Source: Methanocalculus taiwanensis (GTDB lineage: Archaea; Halobacteriota; Methanomicrobia; Methanomicrobiales; Methanocorpusculaceae). From it: DNA of 64,000 bases. The notes beneath the pieces were generated by a model that did not search any database, was not told where the DNA came from, and saw only the letters and a list, made by a program, of their open reading frames with translations. The translations under genes and the position numbers were made by a program. Positions 9,035-17,660 of the stretch are shown here, one piece after another (position 1 is the first letter of the stretch; each line of letters opens with the position of its first letter). The DNA lies in contig NZ_VOTZ01000001.1 in NCBI RefSeq assembly GCF_024372745.1, positions 62,001-126,000 on the forward strand. Reading direction: 5' to 3'.

Positions 9035-10560
9035 GATGATCTCTCTTGTGTATATATTTCTCTGAGTGTTTTCCGCATCAGTTTCCAGCCGTTCTTCCTG
9101 GGAAGCGAATCGGTGATGATCACTTCCCGTGGCACCTTGTATCCTGCCAGATGGGAGCGGCAGTATTCGGTGATCCCGTCGCGTGAGATCGTCTGGTTCT
9201 CCTGTAAAACGATGGCTGCGATCGGAATCTCGCCCCTCCTTGCGTCAGGTATGCCGAAGATGGCGGCATCTGCAACAGCGGGGTGGCGGAGGAGGACATC
9301 CTCCACCTCAGTCGGGTAAATCTTCCAGCCCGACATGATGATCATATCCTTTTTACGATCCGTAATGGAGAGCCTCCCGGCCGGATCGATAAACCCGATA
9401 TCGCCGGTTAAGAACCAGCCTGATGGAAGGAAGGCTTCTTCGGTCTCCTCCTTCATCCCATAGTACCCGAGGGCGACTGCAGGGCCCCGGAGGGCAACTT
9501 CCCCTTCCTCTCCAACCTGGAGGATCTTTTCCGGATCTTCGCAATCGACGATGTTGACCTCGGAGTACCCGATCGGATGGCCGACCGAGAGGAACCGATC
9601 TGCAAACGGATAGTCTGCGGCCCGGATCGCGGTCCCTGTTCCAAGAACAATCGTCTCCGAGAGGCCGTATGCATTGATGATCGGTATGTTGAACCGCTCA
9701 TGGAACGGCTTCCAGATCTCGGGATGGAGGGGGCCGCCGCCGGAGATGATCTCCCGCACCGTTGCAAGGCAGCCTTCTGTGCCGGCTGGCGAAGTGAGGA
9801 GGGAGTGGATAACCGGCGGCATCCCTGCAAGGACGGTGACTCCGTATTCTTCGGTGAGTGAGAGGTAGGCTTCAAGCTCAAACCGCTCCATAACAACGAA
9901 GGCGGCACCCGCCTTCAGTGCTGCTATACCCCATGATAAGCCGACATGGCCCATCGGGTAGATGCCGAGGTACACGTCATCCGGTGTGAGGGTGAGCGCC
10001 TCTGCCTCGGCATCAAGAGCTGCCATCCATCCGCCATGGGTGAGCATCGCTCCCTTCGGCTTTCCGGTGGTCCCGGAGGTATACTGGATCTGGCAGAGGT
10101 CGGTGGGCGAGCAGTTCACAGGGGGGATTACCGGTACTGCCTCCCGCAGCGAGGGCCAGGGAACCGTGCCTTTGGGTGCATCTCCAGTTGAGATGATGGT
10201 GGTGCCGGGGATCGTTTTCGCCGCAGCCACCCCTTGTGGATCGGTGATGATAATACGTGCGCCGGAGTTTGAAACCGCATAGGCAAGCTCCTCCCTGGTA
10301 TAGACCCGTCCGGTCGGGACAGCGACTGCCCCGATCCGCCATGCCGCGAAGTACCCGATCAGGTATTCAGCGGAGCTCTCCAGGTAGATCACTATCCGAT
10401 CACCCTTCACAACGCCAAGCGAGGTGAAGAGGGATGCAACAGAACAGGTGGCATTCAGGAGATCCCGCATTGAACAGGACTCGCCCCGCGTTGGGACGAT
10501 CAGGGCGGGTTTGTCTGATCGGGCCGCCCCGATATCAAGAAATGCGGTAATATTCGGCAC
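9031..10560 (-). CDS. Acyl/aryl-CoA ligase (AMP-forming)
   Basis: This ANL-superfamily adenylating enzyme has about 509 residues. The P-loop-like motif A3 reads YTSGTTGKPKGAMLTHGG. Later motifs YGLSET, GDIG and TDRKKDMIIMSGWKIYP are present, as is the C-terminal lysine region PRKNGWKLMRKT. It activates a carboxylic acid with ATP, then forms a CoA thioester; the acid is unknown. The frame is open to 10677, but I chose GTG 10560 (VPNITAFLD). A GGAG ribosome site lies just upstream, and the longer form would overlap the NAD-kinase-like gene and include the promoter. In methanogens such ligases can activate indoleacetate or phenylacetate for aromatic amino-acid synthesis. The co-transcribed S component and shared TGTACA promoter make that an attractive inference. 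Confidence 0.85.
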   Translation of the reverse strand: MPNITAFLDIGAARSDKPALIVPTRGESCSMRDLLNATCSVASLFTSLGVVKGDRIVIYLESSAEYLIGYFAAWRIGAVAVPTGRVYTREELAYAVSNSGARIIITDPQGVAAAKTIPGTTIISTGDAPKGTVPWPSLREAVPVIPPVNCSPTDLCQIQYTSGTTGKPKGAMLTHGGWMAALDAEAEALTLTPDDVYLGIYPMGHVGLSWGIAALKAGAAFVVMERFELEAYLSLTEEYGVTVLAGMPPVIHSLLTSPAGTEGCLATVREIISGGGPLHPEIWKPFHERFNIPIINAYGLSETIVLGTGTAIRAADYPFADRFLSVGHPIGYSEVNIVDCEDPEKILQVGEEGEVALRGPAVALGYYGMKEETEEAFLPSGWFLTGDIGFIDPAGRLSITDRKKDMIIMSGWKIYPTEVEDVLLRHPAVADAAIFGIPDARRGEIPIAAIVLQENQTISRDGITEYCRSHLAGYKVPREVIITDSLPRKNGWKLMRKTLREIYTQERSS

Positions 10561-10574
10561 TCGTAATTCTCCAT

Positions 10575-10617
10575 TATTGTAGTGTAGTGTATATATTTGT
10601 ACAATTTGGGTATAAAA
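10575..10617 (-). promoter_or_regulatory. Promoter and triple TGTA operator of the ligase-ECF operon (TRP-box-like)
   Basis: On the plus strand the boxes read TGTAGT (10578), TGTATA (10588) and TGTACA (10598), each exactly 10 bases apart. The minus-strand TATA box (TTTTATA) lies at about 10611-10617. Transcription would start near 10587, so the boxes cover the space between TATA and start, a repression geometry. The same three boxes with the same spacings, including the distance to the TATA box, occur upstream of trpB at 13122-13162. TGTACA is the known core of TRP boxes bound by the archaeal repressor TrpY. Confidence 0.7.
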
Positions 10618-10630
10618 GGAGCGGTCTGGG

Positions 10631-11737
10631 TCAGAGAGAACGATGGAGTTTTCTCCGCTCCGCAAGCCCGAAACCACAGATCACGCGGATCGAATCGGGA
10701 AATGATCGATCAAGATGTTGATCCCCCGAATCGATATGGAGCTCTGGCGTCGCCCTCAGCTTGCCGGGAGTTGCGACGACGATTGTGTTTGTATCTCCGA
10801 TACTTCTGAGGATCTCTGGCGTGATCACCTGGGTGCCCCTCCCGATGATGAAGCCCTGGGATCCGATCGGGCTGATGATGAGGCGTGTATCCTGGTGATC
10901 GCGGAGAAAACCGAGGAGGGATTGTGCATCACCGTCCCGGATGGCGAGGGTGCCATCTGCGTATGCATCGAACCCAAGGAGGGTGCATTCCAGATCCATT
11001 GCATCTGCAATCGCCTCTGTCGTCGAGCCGGGGCCAAGGATGAAAGGCCGGGGAGAGGAGAGGACCCCTGCCATGAAGTTTGCAATCTCCTGCCGATCCT
11101 CCTCTTCGGTCCCGGTTCTGAAGACGGTCTCCTTTGCATGCTGGACATAGCCTGCGCGGTACGGTGTCGTTGCGATGCCATAGAGCCGGGTGCTGAGGCG
11201 GCCGTCCCTGTATGCCTCCTCATCGACATCCAGCACCTCGGCATCACGGATCGGGAGGGATCCGGCTTCCCGGATCAGTGCGGCGGCTGCGATCGGATCG
11301 GTTGCAAAGACGGCTGAGTACATCTTCACCCCCGCCGGTATCCCAAGAATGGGAACCGTTGTTCCGACCGCAGAGAGGATGTCCCGGGCAGTGCCGTCAC
11401 CGCCAGCAAAGACGATCAGGTCTGCCCCTGCCTCTTTGAATGCAGCGGCGGCACGGATGCTATCCTCTGCTGTGGTCGGTTCGCCTGATTCGTGGAGGAC
11501 GCTGATCGCTGTGATCCCGCATTCCCTGACTGCATCCTCGCCCATTGCGCCCGATGCGGTGAGGAAGGTGAGGCTGTCATTTTTGAGCAGGGAGAGGGTC
11601 TCCTTTGTCCGGATGGCGGATTTGGGGGTTGCCCCCCGTGCCAGTGCCTCTCCTGCGAGACCATCGGTTCCTTTCAGCCCGACGGTGCCGCCCATCCCGG
11701 CGATCGGGTTGATCAGAAGTCCTATTACCGGTGTCAT
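10631..11737 (-). CDS. ATP-NAD kinase-like protein
   Basis: This 368-residue member of the NAD kinase/diacylglycerol-kinase fold family (the archaeal COG3199-like group) has the N-terminal [11 protein letters not shown]. The diagnostic GGDGT motif ([12 protein letters not shown]) is present, followed by [14 protein letters not shown] and a C-terminal beta-rich half ([13 protein letters not shown]). It probably phosphorylates NAD to NADP or a related substrate in the cytosol; the exact substrate for this branch is not certain. Its ATG overlaps the stop of trpB (ATGA), so the two genes are translated together. The reason for pairing with tryptophan synthase is not evident. Confidence 0.8.
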   Translation of the reverse strand: MTPVIGLLINPIAGMGGTVGLKGTDGLAGEALARGATPKSAIRTKETLSLLKNDSLTFLTASGAMGEDAVRECGITAISVLHESGEPTTAEDSIRAAAAFKEAGADLIVFAGGDGTARDILSAVGTTVPILGIPAGVKMYSAVFATDPIAAAALIREAGSLPIRDAEVLDVDEEAYRDGRLSTRLYGIATTPYRAGYVQHAKETVFRTGTEEEDRQEIANFMAGVLSSPRPFILGPGSTTEAIADAMDLECTLLGFDAYADGTLAIRDGDAQSLLGFLRDHQDTRLIISPIGSQGFIIGRGTQVITPEILRSIGDTNTIVVATPGKLRATPELHIDSGDQHLDRSFPDSIRVICGFGLAERRKLHRSL

Positions 11738-13098
11738 CCTCTCTGCTTCGGGAGGTTTGCGAGGGATTCTTTGATCAGATCGTCGGGACAGTCGTAATCG
11801 ATGATCCCTCCTGTATGGTAGGCATCATATGCGGTCATATCAAAATGGCCGTGGCCTGAGTTGCAGAAGAGGATCGTCTTTTCTTCGCCGGTCTTCCTGC
11901 ATTCGAGGGCAACATCGATTGCGCCTTTCACCGCATGTGCTGCCTCGGGTGCGATGATCATCCCTTCTGTCCGGGCGAAGGTGATTGCAGCTTCAAAGAC
12001 CTCGTTCTGGAGGTAACTTCGCGGCGTGATGATCCCGTCATGGACAAGCCGGGAGACGATCGGGGAGTCGCCATGGTACCGGAGCCCTCCGGCATGGAGT
12101 GCCGGGGGAATGAAGTCATGGCCGAGGGTGTACATCTTCAGCATCGGGGTAAGTCCTGCGACATCGCCGTAGTCGTACTCATAGAGCCCCCGTGTCAATG
12201 TCGGGCATGCAGCCGGTTCGACACCGATGATCTCGGTATCTTTCTTCTTCCCGGTGAGGATATCGCCTGCGAAGGGGAAGCTGATCCCGGCAAAGTTCGA
12301 TCCGCCGCCGACACTCCCGATGACGTAATCGGGGTAGAGCTCTTCCATCGCGAGCTGTTCGCGTGCCTCAAGCCCCATGATCGTCTGGTGGAGGCAGACA
12401 TGGTTTAGGACTGATCCGAGTGAGTAGTGGGTGTTTGCATGGGTGGCTGCATCTTCGACCGCTTCGGAGATGGCGATCCCAAGCGATCCCGAGGTATTTG
12501 GATCTTTCTCCAGGATGGCCCGGCCTGACGCAGTTCTTGGGCTTGGGCTTGGGATACATTCTGCTCCCCAGACCTGCATCATCGATTTCCGGTACGGCTT
12601 ATGGTAATAGCTCGAACTGACCATGTATACCGTGCATTCCAGATCAAAGAGGTTCGTTGCAAAGGCAAGGGCGGAACCCCACTGGCCGGCGCCGGTCTCA
12701 GTTGAAATCCGCTCGATCCCTTCTTTCATATTGTAGTATGCCTGGGGAACAGCGGTATTGGGCTTGTGGCTGCCTGCCGGGCTCACACCTTCCCATTTGT
12801 AGTAGATCTTTGCCGGGGTCTTTAGGAATTTTTCGAGCCGGTGGGCACGGATCAGGGGGGACGGCCTCCAGATCCGAAGGATATCCCTGACTTCTTCGGG
12901 GATTGGGATAGTTCTCTGCTGGCTCATCTCCTGACCGATCAGCTCCATCGGGAAGATGGGGGCAAAGTCTTCAGGGCCTGCCGGCTTTCCGGTTCCCGGA
13001 TGGAGCGGCGGGTCAAGGGGGGAGGGGAGATCCGCCTGGATATTGTACCAGGTCTTTGGGAGGCTCTCCTCATCGAGGTAGATCTTGGTCTGCATCAT
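11734..13098 (-). CDS. trpB2: Tryptophan synthase beta chain, TrpB2 type
   Basis: This 454-residue PLP enzyme of the TrpB2 (stand-alone, archaeal-type) subfamily condenses indole with serine to give tryptophan. The PLP lysine is Lys112 in AGSHKPNTA, and the phosphate-binding loop is [11 protein letters not shown]. The long N-terminal extension ([14 protein letters not shown]) and total length distinguish it from the TrpA-partnered TrpB1. No trpA or other trp genes are adjacent, which fits indole salvage rather than the complete pathway. GGAGG lies 4 bases before the first ATG. The promoter upstream carries the TGTACA triple box. An NAD-kinase-like gene follows with an ATGA overlap. Confidence 0.9.
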   Translation of the reverse strand: MMQTKIYLDEESLPKTWYNIQADLPSPLDPPLHPGTGKPAGPEDFAPIFPMELIGQEMSQQRTIPIPEEVRDILRIWRPSPLIRAHRLEKFLKTPAKIYYKWEGVSPAGSHKPNTAVPQAYYNMKEGIERISTETGAGQWGSALAFATNLFDLECTVYMVSSSYYHKPYRKSMMQVWGAECIPSPSPRTASGRAILEKDPNTSGSLGIAISEAVEDAATHANTHYSLGSVLNHVCLHQTIMGLEAREQLAMEELYPDYVIGSVGGGSNFAGISFPFAGDILTGKKKDTEIIGVEPAACPTLTRGLYEYDYGDVAGLTPMLKMYTLGHDFIPPALHAGGLRYHGDSPIVSRLVHDGIITPRSYLQNEVFEAAITFARTEGMIIAPEAAHAVKGAIDVALECRKTGEEKTILFCNSGHGHFDMTAYDAYHTGGIIDYDCPDDLIKESLANLPKQRG

Positions 13099-13118
13099 AT
13101 TCCTCCAATTACTTACAT

Positions 13119-13162
13119 CATTGTAGTATAATGTATAGATATGTACATCAGAGCAATAAAAG
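13119..13162 (-). promoter_or_regulatory. Promoter and triple TGTA operator of trpB2 (TRP-box-like)
   Basis: The plus strand shows TGTAGT (13122), TGTATA (13132) and TGTACA (13142) at exact 10-base steps. ATAAAAG begins 14 bases after the start of the third box (13156), giving the minus-strand TATA box CTTTTAT. The arrangement is identical to that upstream of the ligase-ECF operon, although the surrounding bases differ. Binding would block polymerase or start-site access. Confidence 0.7.
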
Positions 13163-13171
13163 TATCCTCGA

Positions 13172-14644
13172 TCAGCCCCGCCTTTTTGTCTTCGGCGCCG
13201 CCTTCACCCGCATGTTTCCGGAGAGCAGGAGTTTTTTATCCCGGATGAGAGCGTGAATTGATTGTTTCACCTCATCTTCGGACCATTGTGATGCAAGACC
13301 ATATGCCGGGAGGAGGGTATGGGCATCTGGTTGTGACGATCCGGTGAGAATCGCTGCGGCGGTATCAATTCCAAACCGTCCCGATATGGATGCGATGCCT
13401 GAAATGATCCGGTCATGGAGCAGTTTCGGTGCAGATGCGCAGATATCGCAGTTCCCGCAGAAAGATTCTGCATTTTTCTCCCCGAAGACCTTCAGAATTT
13501 TCTGGCGGCGGCAGGTGGTGCTCTCGCACCATGACTGCATGGTGTTGAGCTTGTTGATTCGAATCGAGAGATCAATCTGGCTTTGGTACTCCTTCTCGAT
13601 CAGCTTTTTTGAGATGGCAAAGTCCTGGGATGAATAGAAGAGAAGTGATTCTGCGGGCTTTCCATCTCTCCCCGCCCGCCCGCTCTCCTGGTAGAAGGAC
13701 TCGATATCCTTTGGGGGATGGAAGTGGACGACGAACCTGACATCGGGCTTGTCGATCCCCATTCCAAAGGCTATCGTGGCCGCGATCACCGGCACCTGGT
13801 TCTTCAGGAATGCATCCTGCACCCTGGAGCGTTCATTGCCAGGGAGCCCGGCATGGTAGGGCTGTGCAAGGATATGCCGTTTCCTGAGTTTTGCTGCGAT
13901 ATCATCTGCCGCTTTCCTGGACCGGCAGTAGATGATCCCCGACTGCCTCGGATGGTTAGCGATGAAGAGGGCAAGGCGGCGGAAACGCTCATCTTCGCTC
14001 TTCTCCATAATCACGGTATACCGGATGTTCTCACGGTCAAAGCCGCCGACATACTGGTTGGGTTTTCTCAGTTGGAGCTGGCCAATAATATCCTCCCGCA
14101 CCTCTTTGGTTGCGGTTGCGGTGAGGGCGATGATCGGGGTCTCCGGGAAGAGATCGCGGATGATCGAAAGGGTCCGGTAGTCTTTCCTGAACTGGTGGCC
14201 CCACTGTGAGATGCAGTGAGCCTCGTCGATTGCAAAGAGTTTCGGGTTGATTGTTCGGAGGAGTCCCTGGAATGCAGGCAGGCCCAGCCGCTCAGGCGAG
14301 ACATAGAGGATAGTGATCGATTGTTTTTGCAGCTCTGCCTCGATTGCCTTTCGTGCGTCATAGGTCTGGTTCGAGGTGAGGAGGGCAGCGGCGATCCCCT
14401 GTGCCTGAAGATCATCGACCTGATCTTTCATCAGGGCGATCAAGGGCGAGATGACGATCGTGGTGCCGCCGAGGAGGACGGCGGGGAGCTGGTAGCAGAG
14501 GGATTTGCCGCCGCCGGTTGCCATCACGGCGAGGACATCGCGGCCTTCCAGGAGATCTTTTACTATCGCCTCCTGGTTCGGCCGGAAACTGGTATGGCCA
14601 AAGAATGCTTCAAGGGTCTTCTGGCAGGTGGCGTCTGCCTTCAT
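13172..14644 (-). CDS. recQ: RecQ-family ATP-dependent DNA helicase
   Basis: This SF2 3'-5' DNA helicase acts in recombination and fork repair. Visible motifs are motif 0 (FRPNQEAIV), Walker A ([15 protein letters not shown]), DEAH box ([11 protein letters not shown]), motif III (ALTATA), and motif VI ([10 protein letters not shown]). The RecQ zinc-binding Cys set is present ([10 protein letters not shown]...CGNCDIC). A short winged-helix region follows and there is no HRDC domain, so at 490 residues it is a short archaeal form. The frame extends to 14695, but ATG 14644 overlaps the upstream stop as ATGA and gives the normal N-terminus ([16 protein letters not shown]). It is the last gene of a three-gene minus-strand operon. 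Confidence 0.93.
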   Translation of the reverse strand: MKADATCQKTLEAFFGHTSFRPNQEAIVKDLLEGRDVLAVMATGGGKSLCYQLPAVLLGGTTIVISPLIALMKDQVDDLQAQGIAAALLTSNQTYDARKAIEAELQKQSITILYVSPERLGLPAFQGLLRTINPKLFAIDEAHCISQWGHQFRKDYRTLSIIRDLFPETPIIALTATATKEVREDIIGQLQLRKPNQYVGGFDRENIRYTVIMEKSEDERFRRLALFIANHPRQSGIIYCRSRKAADDIAAKLRKRHILAQPYHAGLPGNERSRVQDAFLKNQVPVIAATIAFGMGIDKPDVRFVVHFHPPKDIESFYQESGRAGRDGKPAESLLFYSSQDFAISKKLIEKEYQSQIDLSIRINKLNTMQSWCESTTCRRQKILKVFGEKNAESFCGNCDICASAPKLLHDRIISGIASISGRFGIDTAAAILTGSSQPDAHTLLPAYGLASQWSEDEVKQSIHALIRDKKLLLSGNMRVKAAPKTKRRG

Positions 14645-15279
14645 TGCATCTCCCAGAGGTTTTTGAACTCGAGATAGCTGATGATGACAAGCCATACCAT
14701 GGCAAGAATGGCAGGAATGATGATGAAGAGGAAGAGGTGATCGGGATAGAATATCCCAAAGAGGGTGAGGCCGCTTGCCACCTGTAGAACGCGGGCGCTC
14801 CGCTGGTGTGTCCGCACCCAGACCTCCTCGCTCTTCATTGTCCAGGGGGTCCGGATTCCCATCATCGTATTCCTCTTTGTGACCCGGGGAAGGAGGAACG
14901 AGAGTCCGAGATAAAAAAGGGCGAAGAGGATCGGGAAGAAGAGGGCCGGATCGACCGGGTAGCCGAGGATGCTGATTGCCTGGAAGATCTGGATGCCAAA
15001 GAGGAGGGCAATGATGAGGACGATGAACCAGCCGGTTGCTCTTCTGGTCTTCGTATCGCCGGAGCCGATGTACTTCAGCATCGCTCCGAAGAGGAGAGCG
15101 GTTATAACGAGGATTGCCGGGATGATTGCGAGCCCGAATGCCGTATCAGACCATGCGTCAGGCTCGCCTCCGAGATTCCAGTGGGTCGGGATCTGCTCCG
15201 GGGCTGCCGGATAGATGAGGGCTGCCAGGATGAGGGATGCGGCGATGATGATCAGTGTGGCGATCCGGTGCGTTTCCAT
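14641..15279 (-). CDS. SdpI/DUF1648-family membrane protein
   Basis: This 212-residue integral membrane protein has six predicted helices. It carries the DUF1648 motif near the N-terminus (PTHWNLGGEPDAW) and the SdpI motif later (KRNTMMGIRTPWTMKSEEVW). Bacterial SdpI gives immunity to a secreted toxin and controls an ArsR repressor; the archaeal role is unknown. The stop overlaps the start of recQ (ATGA). The upstream LCMT-like gene ends 62 bases before. Confidence 0.88.
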   Translation of the reverse strand: METHRIATLIIIAASLILAALIYPAAPEQIPTHWNLGGEPDAWSDTAFGLAIIPAILVITALLFGAMLKYIGSGDTKTRRATGWFIVLIIALLFGIQIFQAISILGYPVDPALFFPILFALFYLGLSFLLPRVTKRNTMMGIRTPWTMKSEEVWVRTHQRSARVLQVASGLTLFGIFYPDHLFLFIIIPAILAMVWLVIISYLEFKNLWEMQ

Positions 15280-15341
15280 TGTTTAATGATCCCTGTTGAT
15301 CGCACACCCTGAAAAGGTCACCTGATCACAATCTTCGGGAC

Positions 15342-16196
15342 TCATCTCTGTTTTATAACAGCTACCGAGAGCCAGCCATCTTCGGGGGTTGGGAAGTACT
15401 TCTGAGTGCCCGTTCTCCTGCGTTCCATCTGATCCATATCCGTGTAGGAGAGAGAGAAGCCGTGGCCGAAGATGGTACGAATCTGCTCTTCTGTATAGGT
15501 GGTCATCTCCCGGCACCCTGTATAGTCCCGGACATGCGAGAAGATATCATAGGGGATATGCCTCCGGGTGTCACTGATGAGATGGCATGGCTTCAGGTGC
15601 TCGAAGACGACTGCAAGGCCAGGGAACGAGGCGGTGAGAGCGGCTGCCATCTGCTCCATCTGCTGCCGCCCGATATAGTATGTGAGCCCTTCCATAACGA
15701 TGATCAGGCGGGTTTTACGGCTGGTTCCGCATCCCTTCTTCAGTATGGAGATGAGTTGCCGGGTGTCTGTGATATCGGCCTGTATACAGCGGATAAACCC
15801 GGAGCAGCCGGGGATGATCTCCCGGTACAGCTGCTCTTTGACACCGGTATTCTCGAGATCGAGCTCCATAAAGTTGAGATCTGAAGAGAGTTGATCCGAA
15901 AGCTCAAGGGCAAGGGGGGAGAAGCCAGCCCCGAGGTTTGCGATGACAGCAGGGCTGTTGCCTGCCTGAAGAAGGGAGAGGACGGCGTTTTTAATGAAAT
16001 GTTTCCTGTTTACGATCACCTCAGAATACCAGGGGCATGTACGGTTGTATAGTTCAAGGAGCGGGATTCCGGGCACAAGGTCAAGCCGATCCATGTAGTG
16101 ACGGATTGTCCGGGTATCCTCAAAGTAGCTGCGTGCCCAGAGCATCACAAGGGCTGCGGTATCTGATACCGGGTAAGGGCTCTTCTGATCTTCCAT
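15342..16196 (-). CDS. LCMT-like class I SAM-dependent methyltransferase
   Basis: This 284-residue protein is of the leucine carboxyl methyltransferase (PPM1/LCMT) fold. Motif I is VIANLGAGFSPLALEL, followed by the acidic strand FMELDLEN, then LIIVMEGLTYYIG, which is characteristic of this family. It transfers a methyl group from SAM to an unknown carboxylate, often in small-molecule biosynthesis in prokaryotes. It is the first gene of the operon with the SdpI-like and recQ genes and is divergent from the hydrolase at 16314. The start ATG at 16196 fits. Confidence 0.8.
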   Translation of the reverse strand: MEDQKSPYPVSDTAALVMLWARSYFEDTRTIRHYMDRLDLVPGIPLLELYNRTCPWYSEVIVNRKHFIKNAVLSLLQAGNSPAVIANLGAGFSPLALELSDQLSSDLNFMELDLENTGVKEQLYREIIPGCSGFIRCIQADITDTRQLISILKKGCGTSRKTRLIIVMEGLTYYIGRQQMEQMAAALTASFPGLAVVFEHLKPCHLISDTRRHIPYDIFSHVRDYTGCREMTTYTEEQIRTIFGHGFSLSYTDMDQMERRRTGTQKYFPTPEDGWLSVAVIKQR

Positions 16197-16313
16197 TAGT
16201 GGTGTTCCTGCTGATCATCTTCTCAGCTCCTTCGTATTCTCTCTTTCTCTATCTGACCCGGAGGCTGATTTTTGGTTCAGAAGAATTTTATCCTCCCACC
16301 CCCGATACTGGCT

Positions 16314-17192
16314 ATGAATACTCATATGCATGGTATAGTTCTCGTCCCCGGAGGTGAGGTCGGGTACTGTATTGCTGGCAGTGAGAAGGGCGGCATCCCG
16401 CTGATCCTGGTTCACGGGGGGCCCGGCGGGAGCTCTGATGCATTTGAGCCGTTTCTGTCGCTTGCAGAGTCCCGGCCGGTGATCTGCTATGATCAGCTGG
16501 GATCGTACCGATCACCCGCGGCTGTGGACGATTCGCTGCTGACGCCTGGGCGGTATGCAGATGAGCTGCATGCGGTTATTTCGGCGCTAGCTCCGGATAG
16601 GGTGCATCTCCTCGGCCATTCATTCGGGGCGATGGTGGTAGCTGCCTATCTCGAAAAATACGGGCAGGATGGTGTTGCTTCAATCATTCTTGCCGGGCCC
16701 CTGATCTCGTCGCCACGCTGGGAAACAGACCAGCGGCGGCTGTTATCTGAGATGCCGCCGGATCCGCGGGCGGTGATCGAGATGCATGAGTCATGCGAGG
16801 TGTATGATTCGCCCGCATACCAGGAGGCGATGATGGCGTATTACCGCCGCCATGTCTGCCGGATGGATCCCTGGCCGGACTGCCTGATGCGGATGTTCGA
16901 GCGGCTGGCAGTTCCGATCTACATGGCGATGTGGGGGCCGTCTGAGTTCACGGTCCGGGGGAGCCTCCGGTATGTTGATAAGACGGATGTGCTGCCGTCG
17001 CTTTTACTGCCGGTCCTCTATACCTGCGGGGAGTTTGATGAAGCAACGCCGCGTACCGTCCGGGGTTTTGCCGAAATGACGCCGGGTGCTGTGATGAAGG
17101 TCTTTGCCGGAGCCTCGCATATGCATTTCATGGAGGCGGAAGAGGAGTATATGGCGGTCCTGGCTGCGTTTCTAGCAGGGGCGGAACGGTAG
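16314..17192 (+). CDS. Proline iminopeptidase-like alpha/beta hydrolase (S33 family)
   Basis: This cytosolic alpha/beta hydrolase has about 292 residues. The oxyanion motif is HGGPGG and the nucleophile elbow GHSFGA (Ser in the centre). The acid is in CGEFDEATP and the catalytic His in GASHMHFMEA. These match prolyl aminopeptidase or tricorn-interacting aminopeptidase F1, which release N-terminal residues from peptides. The usual GSGRS loop reads GSYRSP here, so substrate choice may differ. The frame is open to 16272. I prefer ATG 16314 because a TATA-like TTTTATC (16286-16292) lies about 25 bases upstream, implying a leaderless message. It stands alone between divergent and convergent neighbours. 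Confidence 0.85.
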   Translation: MNTHMHGIVLVPGGEVGYCIAGSEKGGIPLILVHGGPGGSSDAFEPFLSLAESRPVICYDQLGSYRSPAAVDDSLLTPGRYADELHAVISALAPDRVHLLGHSFGAMVVAAYLEKYGQDGVASIILAGPLISSPRWETDQRRLLSEMPPDPRAVIEMHESCEVYDSPAYQEAMMAYYRRHVCRMDPWPDCLMRMFERLAVPIYMAMWGPSEFTVRGSLRYVDKTDVLPSLLLPVLYTCGEFDEATPRTVRGFAEMTPGAVMKVFAGASHMHFMEAEEEYMAVLAAFLAGAER

Positions 17193-17239
17193 GGGGATGA
17201 AGAAGCGAAGGAGCGGGCAGAAAGAAAAGAGAGAGAAAA

Positions 17240-17488
17240 TCACGCCTTCTTCACGAGCAGGTAGACACCACCAAGTGCAGAGAGGGATGCGATGATATTG
17301 ATTATTGAGAGCATATCAGATCCATATCCCATCATCGAGGTGATATCGTAGACTGCAAAGAGCAGGAACGTTAGTGCAAAGAGGAATCCTGCCTCAATTT
17401 TAAGTTTGAATCCAGCATAGCATCCAATGATTGCAATAATCAACTGGATGACGATAGAAACCGGGGTAAGCATCTCAGCGAGTGCCAT
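17240..17488 (-). CDS. 82-residue membrane protein, copy 1
   Basis: A small protein with three hydrophobic segments (about 8-25, 33-50 and 60-78) and short basic loops (GFKLKIEAG). It is nearly identical to the protein at 28232-28480, including the first eleven residues MALAEMLTPVS. The two copies bracket the two giant NHL/PKD genes on the same strand. I do not recognise a family; a membrane role beside the surface proteins is inference only. The ATG at 17488 is shared by both copies. Confidence 0.75.
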   Translation of the reverse strand: MALAEMLTPVSIVIQLIIAIIGCYAGFKLKIEAGFLFALTFLLFAVYDITSMMGYGSDMLSIINIIASLSALGGVYLLVKKA

Positions 17489-17660
17489 ATGTTCGGATAC
17501 ATCTGTTAGATAATAAAGATGTTGATCTCATTTGGCGCTTAGAGTGGGAGGTGCTGGAGAGCGTCAGCAGATTTCATGATTACGTTATCATTGATCAAGA
17601 CACAATTCATATAAATATAGGGGATGATTTTTGTCCCCAGACCTTATCATTACTGAATCT

